From assembly GCF_002204795.1 (NCBI RefSeq), contig NZ_NIXO01000002.1, forward strand, positions 186,001-250,000: 64,000 bases of DNA. Reading direction: 5' to 3'. A model generated the notes under the pieces. That model was given only the letters and a program-made list of their open reading frames with translations, searched no databases and was not told where the DNA came from. Below, one piece after another: positions 52,183 through 60,863 of the stretch. Position 1 is the stretch's first letter; each line of letters begins with the position of its first letter. Source of the stretch: Pseudomonas sp. K2I15 (lineage in GTDB: Bacteria; Pseudomonadota; Gammaproteobacteria; Pseudomonadales; Pseudomonadaceae). The position numbers were made by a program, and so were the translations under genes.

Positions 52183-52827
52183 TCAGCCAGCCGTTACCAG
52201 TGCCTTGAGCGAGGTATCGAACTGCCTCAATGCAGTGAGTTGAACGTCACGCTGCTGTTCAATCTGTGCCGCGATCACCGAAGCGGTCTTGTCTTGTACC
52301 CACACCGACGGCATCTGTTGCGCAACCGAACCCTCGGCCTTGGCGATGTATTGCAGGTTCGCATCATAGAACCTCGCCACAAAACGCGCCTCCACCTGGC
52401 TGTTGCGCTGGGTCAGCAGCTGATTGTGGGTGTCGAGCATCACCACCACATCGGGATGCGCCTGCACCAGTGAATCCAGGTTGTCGTAGACGGTCACCGA
52501 CACAAACGCGCCCTGCAACGAGTTCATCAGCCAGTCGATGGCCAGCTCAGGGTCTGAGCTGTTCACGAACGCCTGGCGAATCTGCCCATCGAGTGCATCC
52601 TTGGCGCCGTTGACCGCCATGTCGTGGTAGCGCTCAAGGTAGTGCAGGTTATCGACGGTGTTTTCGGTGTACAGCACACCCACCGATTGGCCGTGCTGCA
52701 ATGAGGTCTGGCTACTGGTAATCGGCCGCAAATGGCAAGACTGTAGGTCGCCGGCAAACGCCAGGGAGTTGACGACCGCACTGCCGAGCATCAGGGCCAT
52801 CAGAGCCAGTTGAATAATTGTCCTCAT
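52183..52827 (-). CDS. Exported hypothetical protein
   Basis: This 214-residue protein has a signal peptide (MRTIIQLALMALMLGSAVVN, cleavage near SLAFAG). The mature part has Cys in DLQSCHLRPITSS and an alpha/beta pattern (VGVLYTENTVDNL; VSVTVYDNLDSL), without a family that I recognise. The start at 52827 gives the signal peptide. It probably acts in the periplasm or outer membrane and is perhaps co-transcribed with the lipoprotein. Confidence 0.65.
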   Translation of the reverse strand: MRTIIQLALMALMLGSAVVNSLAFAGDLQSCHLRPITSSQTSLQHGQSVGVLYTENTVDNLHYLERYHDMAVNGAKDALDGQIRQAFVNSSDPELAIDWLMNSLQGAFVSVTVYDNLDSLVQAHPDVVVMLDTHNQLLTQRNSQVEARFVARFYDANLQYIAKAEGSVAQQMPSVWVQDKTASVIAAQIEQQRDVQLTALRQFDTSLKALVTAG

Positions 52828-52970
52828 CGCGCGGTTCCTTGAGCAGCGTCTTCGATGGGGCAATTTTCCGCTATTCCAGGAAAAACAGAACTTGCAATGC
52901 TTGATGGTGACTATCATCTGGAGCAATAGTGTCGTGCAGGCCGCCCCACACAAAATGATAAGGAATGCCC

Positions 52971-53234
52971 ATGAAACCTCACCAGAAAACCTTCGACCGG
53001 ATCCGCGAAGCCGTGCTGCCGGAGTTTCGCGAACGGGTTGGCGACTACTTGGTCGACTATGAGGAAGTGCTGCTGGATAACGCCGCCGAGCCGGAAGTGG
53101 TCCACGCCATCGCCCAACAACTACGCGGCTACTTGCGCGGTTTGAACACCACCCGGGTGCTGGGCATGGCCGACTGGGAAGACCTCGACCGCCGGGTGGT
53201 GCAGACCTGGCTAGTGCTGCTGAAAGCCGAATAG
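52971..53234 (+). CDS. Small hypothetical protein
   Basis: This 87-residue protein (MKPHQKTFDRIREAVLPEF) is acidic and helical with no recognised motif. AAGGA lies six bases before the ATG at 52971, whereas the upstream in-frame ATG at 52965 has no room for a ribosome site, so I chose the second. Similar small proteins occur in many Pseudomonas, but function is unknown. Confidence 0.6.
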   Translation: MKPHQKTFDRIREAVLPEFRERVGDYLVDYEEVLLDNAAEPEVVHAIAQQLRGYLRGLNTTRVLGMADWEDLDRRVVQTWLVLLKAE

Positions 53235-53249
53235 CAGCGCGTCTCAGGC

Positions 53250-53981
53250 TCAGCGAATATCCACGTTGTAGCGGAAATGTTCAGCATGGCCGCGGCCACG
53301 CCGCAACTCCAGGGGTTGACCGGCGTAGTCCCTAGCCAGCCGTTCGATCACCATCACCGGGCTGCCAACGGGCACCTGCAGCCAGCGGGCCCAGACCTCG
53401 TTGATGGATTCGGCGGTGAGGGATTCCCCGGCAGAAGCCACTACTTGCCCGCAGACTTCCTCGTAGGTGGGGTACAGCAACAACCCCTGGCGGGTCAGGT
53501 CTACTTCCAGCAGTGCCTGGAACCGGGCGCGTGGCAGCCAGATCTCTTCAGCCAGCACCGGCCCCGTGTCCAGCACATGCACCCGTACGATGCAAATCAC
53601 CGGCGCGTCCGCCGCCAGCCCCAACGCCTCGCTCACAGACGCAGGCGCCAGCACCGGCTTGACCGACAAAATGCGGCTCTGTGGCAGGTGGCACTCGCCG
53701 CCTGGGCCCTGGAACCGGAAACACCGGAACAACGAAGATTGAAACTTCGGGCGACGCACAAACGTACCCCGGCCTTGCTGGCGCTCGAGAATGCCCTCAC
53801 CCACCAAAGCCTCAATCGCTTTACGCACCGTGCCGGTGGACAGTTGGTATTGCGTCGACAACACCGCTTCAGGGGGAATAGCCGCACCGGCGCGCCAGTG
53901 ATTATTGGCAATCTGCTCGATCAGATGATCCCGAAAACGTTGATACAGCGGCAGGCGGGAGTCACTCGACAGGATATTCAT
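53250..53981 (-). CDS. GntR family regulator with UTRA domain (HutC-type)
   Basis: This 243-residue regulator has an N-terminal winged helix (IPPEAVLSTQYQLSTGTVRKAIEALVGEGILERQQGRGTFV region, residues 37-78) and a C-terminal UTRA ligand domain (AEEIWLPRARFQALLEVDL; VMVIERLARDYAGQPLELRRG). HutC-type proteins sense metabolites such as urocanate or sugars. The GST gene lies 33 bp upstream on the same strand, and no clear operon partner for the effector is present. Confidence 0.88.
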   Translation of the reverse strand: MNILSSDSRLPLYQRFRDHLIEQIANNHWRAGAAIPPEAVLSTQYQLSTGTVRKAIEALVGEGILERQQGRGTFVRRPKFQSSLFRCFRFQGPGGECHLPQSRILSVKPVLAPASVSEALGLAADAPVICIVRVHVLDTGPVLAEEIWLPRARFQALLEVDLTRQGLLLYPTYEEVCGQVVASAGESLTAESINEVWARWLQVPVGSPVMVIERLARDYAGQPLELRRGRGHAEHFRYNVDIR

Positions 53982-54014
53982 GGATCAGGATTCACTTAGT
54001 AATTGAGAAGGTGA

Positions 54015-54647
54015 CTACAGCGACGGGCGTGCCTGCTTGACCCACTCTTGCACCGAAGGCCGTTGCCATTGGCGCTGCGTGTACGCCACCAGGTTGGCGG
54101 GCACGCTGTCACCGTTGAGGATCAGCCGGTTGAGCATCACGGCCAGGTCCACGTCGGCAATCGACCACTCGCCAAACAGGTTGTCGCGGCCATCCGCCAA
54201 TAGCGCCTGTGCCGCGCTGATCAGCTTGTGCGCCGCCGCTTCAGCGGCCGGCGACAGCGGTTCGCCCTTGAGCCCGTAAAACACCACCAGCGTCGAACGC
54301 TCCTGACGAATCGGCATCAAGTCACTGCGCAACCACGCCTGCACCTGCCGCGCCCTCGCCCGCTGGCGCGGTTCTGCCGGGTACACCGGCACCTGCGGGA
54401 ACACGTCTTCCAGGTACTCGGTTATCGCCGAGGACTCAGACAACGCAAACTCGCCCTGCACCAGCGTCGGCACGCGCCCGGTCAGCGACAAGTGGGCAAA
54501 CGCCTGGGTCTGGTTCTCGGCCGTGTCGAGGTTCAGGGTGAGCAGCTCGAACTCCAGGCCTTTTTCCCGCAGGGTCACGAACGCCGACATCGCGTAGGGG
54601 CTGGTGAAGTGGGCGTCAACGTACAGGCTCAGCGGGCGGTGGTTCAC
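54015..54647 (-). CDS. Glutathione S-transferase (YfcF-like)
   Basis: This 210-residue GST starts at a GTG at 54647, with AAGGAG eight bases upstream; the open frame extends to 54677. The N-terminal thioredoxin-like domain (LYVDAHFTSPYAMSAFVTLREKGLEFELL) and ALSESSAITEYLEDVFP (Glu-Ser glutathione-binding site) are clear. The C-terminal helical domain follows. It resembles YfcF of E. coli. It may take part in peroxide or xenobiotic detoxification. Confidence 0.88.
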   Translation of the reverse strand: MNHRPLSLYVDAHFTSPYAMSAFVTLREKGLEFELLTLNLDTAENQTQAFAHLSLTGRVPTLVQGEFALSESSAITEYLEDVFPQVPVYPAEPRQRARARQVQAWLRSDLMPIRQERSTLVVFYGLKGEPLSPAAEAAAHKLISAAQALLADGRDNLFGEWSIADVDLAVMLNRLILNGDSVPANLVAYTQRQWQRPSVQEWVKQARPSL

Positions 54648-54817
54648 GGCGACATCTCCTTGGTGGGAGCACCACACTACGAGATCGCACCGCGCAAATG
54701 AAATGCAGGGTTTTTATGGGGGCATTCCTGGCTGGAATACCATCGATAATGGCAATACTATGGCCCCTTGCCCCCACCCATAGCTCCCCGAAAAACAGAT
54801 CAAGGAATGATCAACAG

Positions 54818-56248
54818 ATGAAACAAGCGGTAGTCGTCATCCACGGCATCGGCGAGCAGCGCCCGATGGACACCCTGCGCAGCTTCGTGGAAGCGATGAT
54901 CCCGGCGGACACGCCCGAGGCGACGCCTTTCTATTGGAGCAAGCCGGACCGTTTTTCGCGCAATTTCGATTTGCGCGTCTTGAAGTCGGCGGGCCGCAAC
55001 ACCACCGATTTCTACGAGTACTACTGGGCCCACAAGATGCAGGGCACCAAGGTCGGCCACCTGCTGAGTTGGCTCTGGGACATCTTCAAGCGCCCGCGCC
55101 GTGATATTCCGACCGCCATCGTGCCGATCTGGCGCGCCACCCGCTGGACCTTGCTGGCCCTGCTCGTGCTGCTGGTGAGCGGCACCCTGGCCACGCTGTA
55201 CGGCCGATTCCCCCACAGCGACAACCCCTTTGCCTTGATCCCGGTGCTACTGGCGGTGATTGGCCTGGGCTTGAAGTATTCGGCACTGTCGTACCTCGGC
55301 GACGCCGCCCGCTACCTGAGCCCCAACCCGCAGAACGTGGTGGTGCGCGAACAGATCCGCGCCGATGGCGTCGACCTGCTGCGTGCCCTGCACGACAAGG
55401 GCGACTACGACCGCATCATCGTGGTCGGCCACAGTTTGGGCAGCGTGATTGCCTACGATATCGTCGGCTACCTGTGGCACGAACATCACGACCAGTTGCG
55501 CCCCAACACCCAGGAACTCGCCGCCCGCTACGCCAACCACGAGCGGCTGCAACCGGTGGTGCAGGACACACTGCCAAAGGCCGGAAGCGCGCTCGACGGC
55601 CGCCTGCAAAGCCTCCTCAGGTTTCGCGAGCAGCAAGCCGAAGCGTTTATCGAACAACGCACCCTTGGCAACCCGTGGCGCATTACCGACCTGGTCACCC
55701 TCGGCAGCCCGATGGCCCACGCCAGCCTGCTGCTGGGCCGCAGCGTAAGTGACTTCCAGCGCCGTATCGAACGCCGCGAAGTCCCCGCCTGCCCACCTAC
55801 CCTCGACGAAAAGGGCTACGGCTATAGCGGCCGGCTTTCCATCACCTTGGGCCAGCGCCAATTTTCACCGTTGTACCTGCACCATGCTGCCGCCTTCGCC
55901 GTGACCCGCTGGACCAACCTTTACTTCCCCGCACCCCTGGGCCTGTTTGGCGACATCGTCGGCGGCCCGGTAAGCCCGGTGATGGGCGCCGGCGTGCTGG
56001 ACCTGCCCGTTACCGTGGGCAAATGGAAAGGCTGGCTCGCCAGGTCCTGGCTCAGCCACACTCACTACTGGAGCGAACGCGGTGGCGCCCGGGGCTACCT
56101 CAGTCAACTGGCCACCGATGACGCGGCGATTACCCACGGCGAGCGCCCGTCAGCGACCGAAGCGCTGCGTTGGGCGATCGACCTCAAGGGCGGACGACGT
56201 TTTCGTCAGGCGGGCATCAGGGACGCCGTGGCCGAGTCAGAGGCCTAG
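54818..56248 (+). CDS. Alpha/beta hydrolase with two central membrane segments
   Basis: This 476-residue protein begins MKQAVVVIHGIGEQRPMDTL, a lipase-like oxyanion strand. The nucleophile elbow GHSLGSVIAYD is near residue 206. Two hydrophobic helices (LLALLVLLVSGTLATLYG; LIPVLLAVIGLGLKYSALSYLG) lie between at about residues 108-160, so it is probably membrane-bound with a cytoplasmic or juxtamembrane catalytic part. The ATG at 54818 was chosen over an upstream frame. The substrate is unknown. Confidence 0.78.
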   Translation: MKQAVVVIHGIGEQRPMDTLRSFVEAMIPADTPEATPFYWSKPDRFSRNFDLRVLKSAGRNTTDFYEYYWAHKMQGTKVGHLLSWLWDIFKRPRRDIPTAIVPIWRATRWTLLALLVLLVSGTLATLYGRFPHSDNPFALIPVLLAVIGLGLKYSALSYLGDAARYLSPNPQNVVVREQIRADGVDLLRALHDKGDYDRIIVVGHSLGSVIAYDIVGYLWHEHHDQLRPNTQELAARYANHERLQPVVQDTLPKAGSALDGRLQSLLRFREQQAEAFIEQRTLGNPWRITDLVTLGSPMAHASLLLGRSVSDFQRRIERREVPACPPTLDEKGYGYSGRLSITLGQRQFSPLYLHHAAAFAVTRWTNLYFPAPLGLFGDIVGGPVSPVMGAGVLDLPVTVGKWKGWLARSWLSHTHYWSERGGARGYLSQLATDDAAITHGERPSATEALRWAIDLKGGRRFRQAGIRDAVAESEA

Positions 56249-56323
56249 GGCGTTAACCCGAGAAGCCACCGTCTTCCAGAGACGCCCACAACGGTATTTC
56301 GCCTGATCAGCCGCAGGTGGCCA

Positions 56324-56466
56324 ATGTACCCGCCGGGTTTTCTGTTTGGCCTGGGCTTTGAGATACGGCCACCGAGATGGGCTACATGATCATCGGGATT
56401 TTTGTGGCCAGTTGGGCGATCTCGGTGATGCTGTATCGCCTCAAAGGTTTTGACCGGATTGAGTGA
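56324..56466 (+). pseudogene. Decayed NicT/HoxN-type nickel permease remnant
   Basis: Two short conserved pieces in different frames are left. MYPPGFLFGLGFEIRPP (56324 on) resembles the FLFGLGFDTATE motif. MGYMIIGIFVASWAISVMLY (56377 on, ending RLKGFDRIE) matches the NicT/HoxN C-terminus. The frames are offset and the rest of the roughly 350-residue protein is gone. Thus a nickel/cobalt permease gene seems to have been lost here. Confidence 0.6.
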
Positions 56467-56516
56467 GTGCAGGTTGACCTTTTGGCTGTGAGCTGGAGGT
56501 GTGGTGAAGGGGCTTT

Positions 56517-56613
56517 TGTGGCGAGGGGGCTTGTCCCCCGTTGGAGTGCGTAGCGCTCCCAGCTTTTTTGGGGCCGCTGCGCAGCCCAACGGGGGACAAG
56601 CCCCCTCGCCACA
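56517..56613. repeat. REP element, family 'TGTGGCGAGG'
   Basis: The left arm TGTGGCGAGGGGGCTTGTCC begins at 56517 and the inverse right arm ends at 56613. The inner segment has GGAGTGCGTAGCGCTCC. It separates the permease remnant from the TonB receptor gene. Confidence 0.85.
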
Positions 56614-56647
56614 AGGTCTTCATTCACCCCGATAGATTTTCGAAGGT

Positions 56648-59089
56648 TCAGAAATCCACCGTCGCCGACAGCTTCACCGTCCGTGGCTCACCCTGCGTCA
56701 GGTAGTTATTCGCTGTCGACGCCGATGACCAATACGCCTTGTTCGCCACGTTTTCCACGTTGGCGCGCAAGGTGATGTACTTGTCATCCGCCTTGAAGCC
56801 ATACCGCGCACCGATGTCAACGCGGGTCCAGGCCGGGATGCTCAGGCTGTTGGCGGCGTTGACGTATTCGCCACCGGTGCGCAGCATACGCGCGCTGACC
56901 GCCGCGCCTTGAATGCCCGGCACATCCCAATCCGCACCGAGGTTGTACTGGAAGCGCGGCACACCGGCGGCGCGGTTGCCGTCGGTGGCGCCGTTGGAGG
57001 TGCTCTGCTGTTCGGTGTCCATCCAGGTGGCGCCGGCCAGCAGGCGCAGGCCGTCGATGGGTTCGCCGAAGACGTTGAGCTCTACCCCTTTGTTGACCTG
57101 TTCACCGTCGACAGTGAAGGTATCTTGGCTCTGGCCCGGGAAGCGGGTGGTGGCGTTGTTCGGCTGTTCGATGCGGTACACACCCAACGTGGCGCCATAG
57201 TTATCCCAGTCCAGCTTGACCCCGGCTTCGGTCTGCTTGCTGCGTTTGGGCGGGAACTGCACGTTGGGGTTGGTGACACCCGTGCTCGGCGACGTAGGGC
57301 CTTGGGCCAAGCCCTCGATACGGTTGGCGTAGAACGAAACGTGCTCCCACGGCTTGATCACCAGGCCGTAGACCGGCGTGGTGATGGACTCGGAGTAAGG
57401 TGTGCCGCGCACGCCGGTGGCCGTGTTCCAACTGTCCACCTCGATCGTCTGGCGCCGCACACCCAGGGTCAGCAGCACCCGATCATCAATAAAGCCCAAG
57501 GTGTCGGACACCGCCGCACTCTTGATCCGGTTCTTGCCGACGACGCGCGGGTCGTGAATATCACTGCCGAAATAGGTGTTGGTAGGCCGCGGTGTTTGCG
57601 TCGGGTTGTACAGGTTGCCGGGTTGACGGTTAGCCACCAGGATCGCCTCATAAGCCGAACGTTGCTCGCCCCAGATGCCCGATAACCCGAAGTTCATCTG
57701 ATGGGTCACCGGCCCGGTCGTAAAGTGCCCGTTCAAGCCGGCCATTGCGCTTTTGTTGTCTTCGTCATGGGGCGAATACAGGAAACCCACCTTGGCGCTG
57801 CCATCGTTGCCGACATACAACGATGAATATTGCCCGTTCTCCCGGGTGTGCTTGGCGCCGCCTGCCGCGTAGGCCGTCCAGTTATCGTTCAAATCATATT
57901 CGGCATTGACCATGCCGTAGGTGTCTTCCAGCTCCGACCAGCTCCAATTCTGCGCGTAGTTGTCGTTAGCCGAGGGCACACGGGGCACCTTCGTTCCGGT
58001 CGGGTAAACCACCGCACGGCCGTTATTAATGCGCTCTTTCTGGTAGCCAAAGTCGGTGGAGACCCGCAAGCGCTCGCCGCGATAATCCAGGGCGACGGCG
58101 ATTAACTGCGAGCTTTTATTTTCATCATCCACGGCAGTTTCGCCGCCGTGCCGCGCCAGGTTGACCCGGGCGCCGAAGCGGTTGTCTTCACCAAAGCGCT
58201 GGCCGAGGTCGATGTGGCCGCCCGTTTGGCTGTCGCTGGCGTAGTCGAGGGTCACGCTGCGGGTGGGCGTGTCTTCGGCGCGCTTGGGCACCAGGTTGAC
58301 ACTGCCACCAATCCCGCTGCCCGAGGGCGACACGCCGTTGACGAAAGCGTTGGGGCCCTTGAACAACTCCACCCGCTCCAGGGCTTCGGTGGTGATGATC
58401 TGCCGGGGCAACACGCCGTACAGGCCGTTGAACGCAATGTCATCGGTGCTCAGCGGCAGGCCGCGAATGGTGAACACCTGGGAGAAGTTGCCGAACCCGG
58501 ACGATTGGCGCACCGAGGCGTCGTTGAGCAATACATCACCGACGGTCCGTGCCTGTTGGTCGGCGATGGTTTTCGAGGTGTAGCTGACCACACTGAACGG
58601 CACGTCGCTGATGGACCGGTTGCCCAGCACGCCCAGGCGCGCCGAACGCGCCACCTGGCCGCCGCCATAAGTATCCGCCTGCGCCCCGCTCGCCTCGCCA
58701 CTGATGGTGGTGGCGCCCAGCTCCAGCGCGCCGCCGCTGGCCTCGGGCACCACGGTATAGCCATTGGCGCCAGTGCCCTGCAGGGTATAACCGCTGCCTT
58801 GCAGCAACTGGGCGAAGCCGGATTGCGCGCTGTAACTGCCTTGCAACCCCGGGCTTTGTTGATCGTTGAGCAACGTAGAGTCAAACGACAACGGCACCCC
58901 GGACAACGCCGCAAACTGCGCCAGCACATTCCCCAACGGCCCCGGCGCGATGTTATAGCTGCGCGCCGCACTGCTTTGCGCCGCATCGGCCGCCATGGCG
59001 TTTTGCAGCGGCGCAAGGGCGACGAGGGCAATTGCCAGGCTCAGTGCCTTCAGGGGGCGGGGGCAGTACGGGAGCGGTCTGGCGGTCAT
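56648..59089 (-). CDS. TonB-dependent siderophore receptor with STN signalling domain
   Basis: This 813-residue outer-membrane receptor has a signal peptide (cleavage after QNAMA, near residue 34). An N-terminal STN domain (about residues 45-115; YNIAPGPLGNVLAQFAALSG; GYTVVPEA) follows, then plug and beta-barrel, ending in a C-terminal strand VKLSATVDF. The STN domain contacts FecR to start cell-surface signalling. The ATG at 59089 has AGGA six bases upstream. FecR and FecI genes precede it. The ligand is an Fe-siderophore of unknown type. Confidence 0.93.
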   Translation of the reverse strand: MTARPLPYCPRPLKALSLAIALVALAPLQNAMAADAAQSSAARSYNIAPGPLGNVLAQFAALSGVPLSFDSTLLNDQQSPGLQGSYSAQSGFAQLLQGSGYTLQGTGANGYTVVPEASGGALELGATTISGEASGAQADTYGGGQVARSARLGVLGNRSISDVPFSVVSYTSKTIADQQARTVGDVLLNDASVRQSSGFGNFSQVFTIRGLPLSTDDIAFNGLYGVLPRQIITTEALERVELFKGPNAFVNGVSPSGSGIGGSVNLVPKRAEDTPTRSVTLDYASDSQTGGHIDLGQRFGEDNRFGARVNLARHGGETAVDDENKSSQLIAVALDYRGERLRVSTDFGYQKERINNGRAVVYPTGTKVPRVPSANDNYAQNWSWSELEDTYGMVNAEYDLNDNWTAYAAGGAKHTRENGQYSSLYVGNDGSAKVGFLYSPHDEDNKSAMAGLNGHFTTGPVTHQMNFGLSGIWGEQRSAYEAILVANRQPGNLYNPTQTPRPTNTYFGSDIHDPRVVGKNRIKSAAVSDTLGFIDDRVLLTLGVRRQTIEVDSWNTATGVRGTPYSESITTPVYGLVIKPWEHVSFYANRIEGLAQGPTSPSTGVTNPNVQFPPKRSKQTEAGVKLDWDNYGATLGVYRIEQPNNATTRFPGQSQDTFTVDGEQVNKGVELNVFGEPIDGLRLLAGATWMDTEQQSTSNGATDGNRAAGVPRFQYNLGADWDVPGIQGAAVSARMLRTGGEYVNAANSLSIPAWTRVDIGARYGFKADDKYITLRANVENVANKAYWSSASTANNYLTQGEPRTVKLSATVDF

Positions 59090-59178
59090 GGGCATTCCTG
59101 TCGGCGCGGAGCAATGTTGAGGGTTCTCCCCTACACCGGTCGACAACGAAAAAGGTATCAGCAAAAGTTGAAAAAGAT

Positions 59179-60126
59179 TCAGCGCGGCTCGACCGTCACC
59201 CAATACCCGGTGAGGCTGCTGACCTTGACCGGCAAGGTTTCCTGCAAAAGGTGCAGGCTGGCGTCGGTATCACGCAGGGAAAACGCCCCCGACACGGTGA
59301 GGTTTGCCACCGAGTCGTGGCAACGCAACACACCGGCGCGATAGCGTCCCAGCTCATCCAGCAAATCCGCCAGGCGCATGTGCTGGGCCAGCAGCATGCC
59401 GTTCTCCCAGGTCAGGGCGCTGACGTCCAACGGCTGCACAAAGGCCACCCGGTCCGCGCTGAAGGCACCCTGCTCGCCCGCCTTGACGATCACGCCCTGG
59501 CTGGCGTGCTCCGGCAGCAATTCCACCGCACCTTCGGTCACGGCTACTCGACTGCGCTGCTCTCCGACCCGCACGCTGAACCGCGTGCCCAAGGCGCGGG
59601 CGGTGCCATGGCGGGTCTGGACGATAAACGGGCGATGGGCCGAATCCTTGGCGGTGGTGATCAACACTTCGCCCTTGAGCAACTCGATGCGCCGCACCTG
59701 ATCAGAGAACGCGATATTCAACGAACTGCCGGTGTTGATCAGCAAGCGTGTGCCGTCGGGCAAGGTGAGGTTCTTTTGTTCGCCAATGGCGGTGTGCTGG
59801 TCGGCGGTCCATTGCTGCCACGGAACCTGCCGATAAGCCAGCCAGGCCGCCGGGGCAGCCGCCAGTAACAGCCCGAGCGCCTGGCGTCGGCCGAGGGGCT
59901 TTTTGCGCCCGATGCGCTTGAGGGTATCGCCGGCAATCGCCGCCGGCACGCTGTTGAAGTCCCCCAGAATCGCCTGCGCCCGTTGCCAGGCCTGGGCATG
60001 CTGGGCGCTGCGACCCTGCCATTGGGCGATGGCGCGGCGGTCTTCATCGGTGGCGCAGCCGGACTGCAACTGCACCATCCAGTCGGCGGCTTCACCGAGG
60101 ATCAGCGGATCAATCGACTGGCTCAT
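59179..60126 (-). CDS. FecR-type anti-sigma factor
   Basis: This 315-residue FecR family regulator has an N-terminal cytoplasmic domain with the W-rich DEDRRAIAQW region, one transmembrane helix (LGLLLAAAPAAWLAYRQVP near residues 90-108) and a periplasmic FecR domain (LPDGTRLLINTGSSLNIAF; GTARALGTRFSVRV). It relays receptor occupancy to the sigma factor. Its ATG overlaps the sigma gene stop (ATGA). The receptor gene is 89 bp downstream. Confidence 0.93.
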   Translation of the reverse strand: MSQSIDPLILGEAADWMVQLQSGCATDEDRRAIAQWQGRSAQHAQAWQRAQAILGDFNSVPAAIAGDTLKRIGRKKPLGRRQALGLLLAAAPAAWLAYRQVPWQQWTADQHTAIGEQKNLTLPDGTRLLINTGSSLNIAFSDQVRRIELLKGEVLITTAKDSAHRPFIVQTRHGTARALGTRFSVRVGEQRSRVAVTEGAVELLPEHASQGVIVKAGEQGAFSADRVAFVQPLDVSALTWENGMLLAQHMRLADLLDELGRYRAGVLRCHDSVANLTVSGAFSLRDTDASLHLLQETLPVKVSSLTGYWVTVEPR

Positions 60127-60620
60127 GCCACGCTCAGGCACGCCAGGAAGGCGTCGCGCATGTAGCGTTTGACCGAAATCAGCGACACGCCCAGGGCATC
60201 AGCGATCTGCTGATAGGTCAGGCCGTCGATCTGTGACATCAGGAACGCCTGGCGGGTCTTTTCCGGCAAGTCGCGCAGCATCGCTTCAATGCGGTACAGC
60301 GCTTCGAGAATCAGCCAGCGGGTTTCCGGCGAGGGCACATGCTGCTCGGGCAGGTGGGCGATGGTTTCAAGGTAAGCGCGCTCCACCTCCTGGCGGCGCC
60401 AGCTGTCGATCATCAAGCCCTTGGCGATATGGGTCAGCAACGCCCGTGGCTCGGCGCCCAGGTTGCTGCTGGCCTGGCGGGTCAGCAGGCGCATAAAGGT
60501 GTCGTGAGCCAGGTCGGCGGCATCGCTGGCGTTGCCCAGCTTGCGGTCCAGCCAACGGTGCAACCATCCATGGTGTTCGCAGTACAGATCCTGGATATGC
60601 AGATTGAGGGGAGACGACAT
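60123..60620 (-). CDS. FecI-type ECF sigma factor
   Basis: This 165-residue ECF sigma factor has region 2 (LHRWLDRKLGNASDAADLAHDTFMRLL) and region 4 (LPEKTRQAFLMSQIDGLTYQQIADALGVSLISVKRY). It is of the iron-starvation FecI type and the first gene of the FecI-FecR pair, which is followed by the receptor. The start is the ATG at 60620, though a GTG at 60629 is possible. A dyad at 60666-60682 is a weak Fur-box candidate. Confidence 0.94.
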   Translation of the reverse strand: MSSPLNLHIQDLYCEHHGWLHRWLDRKLGNASDAADLAHDTFMRLLTRQASSNLGAEPRALLTHIAKGLMIDSWRRQEVERAYLETIAHLPEQHVPSPETRWLILEALYRIEAMLRDLPEKTRQAFLMSQIDGLTYQQIADALGVSLISVKRYMRDAFLACLSVA

Positions 60621-60665
60621 GCCGATCACCGGGGCGCGCCGGGCGGTGAGGCTCGAGCGTAATTA

Positions 60666-60682
60666 AGAATTGATCGCATTCT
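60666..60682. promoter_or_regulatory. Weak Fur-box-like dyad upstream of the FecI gene
   Basis: AGAAT-N7-ATTCT is an AT-rich inverted repeat 46 bp before the FecI start. It lines up with only about half of the 19-bp Fur consensus. Fur control of such genes is normal, so the position is suggestive. Confidence 0.3.
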
Positions 60683-60738
60683 AATCCGCATCGACGATGC
60701 TGGCAATTTAGCTGTTTTGTGACGCGCTGGAGATCAAG

Positions 60739-60823
60739 TGTGAGAGCGGGCTTGCTCGCGAATGCGGTGGGTCAGTCATCATATCCAGTGGCTGATACAC
60801 CGTATTCGCGAGCAAGCCCCACA
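60739..60823. repeat. REP-like inverted repeat pair (GCGGGCTTGCTCGCGAA type)
   Basis: TGTGAGAGCGGGCTTGCTCG at 60739 pairs with an inverse arm ending at 60823 (AAGCCCCACA). It is related to the TGTAGGAGC family but with diverged outer ends. It lies between metE and the FecI gene. Confidence 0.7.
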
Positions 60824-60836
60824 TTTCTGATCTTCA

Positions 60837-60855
60837 CCCGGCGTTAGATGCCGGG
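60837..60855 (-). terminator. Hairpin after metE
   Basis: CCCGGC-N7-GCCGGG forms a 6-bp G+C stem immediately downstream of the metE stop. There is no clear T run, so it may work as a weak terminator. Confidence 0.4.
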
Positions 60856-60863
60856 CGTTCAGA

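Noticed and set aside
58148..59344. 398-codon open frame antisense to the TonB receptor
   Set aside because: Arg/Ala/Gln-rich shadow crossing the receptor start and the intergenic gap; no domain seen.
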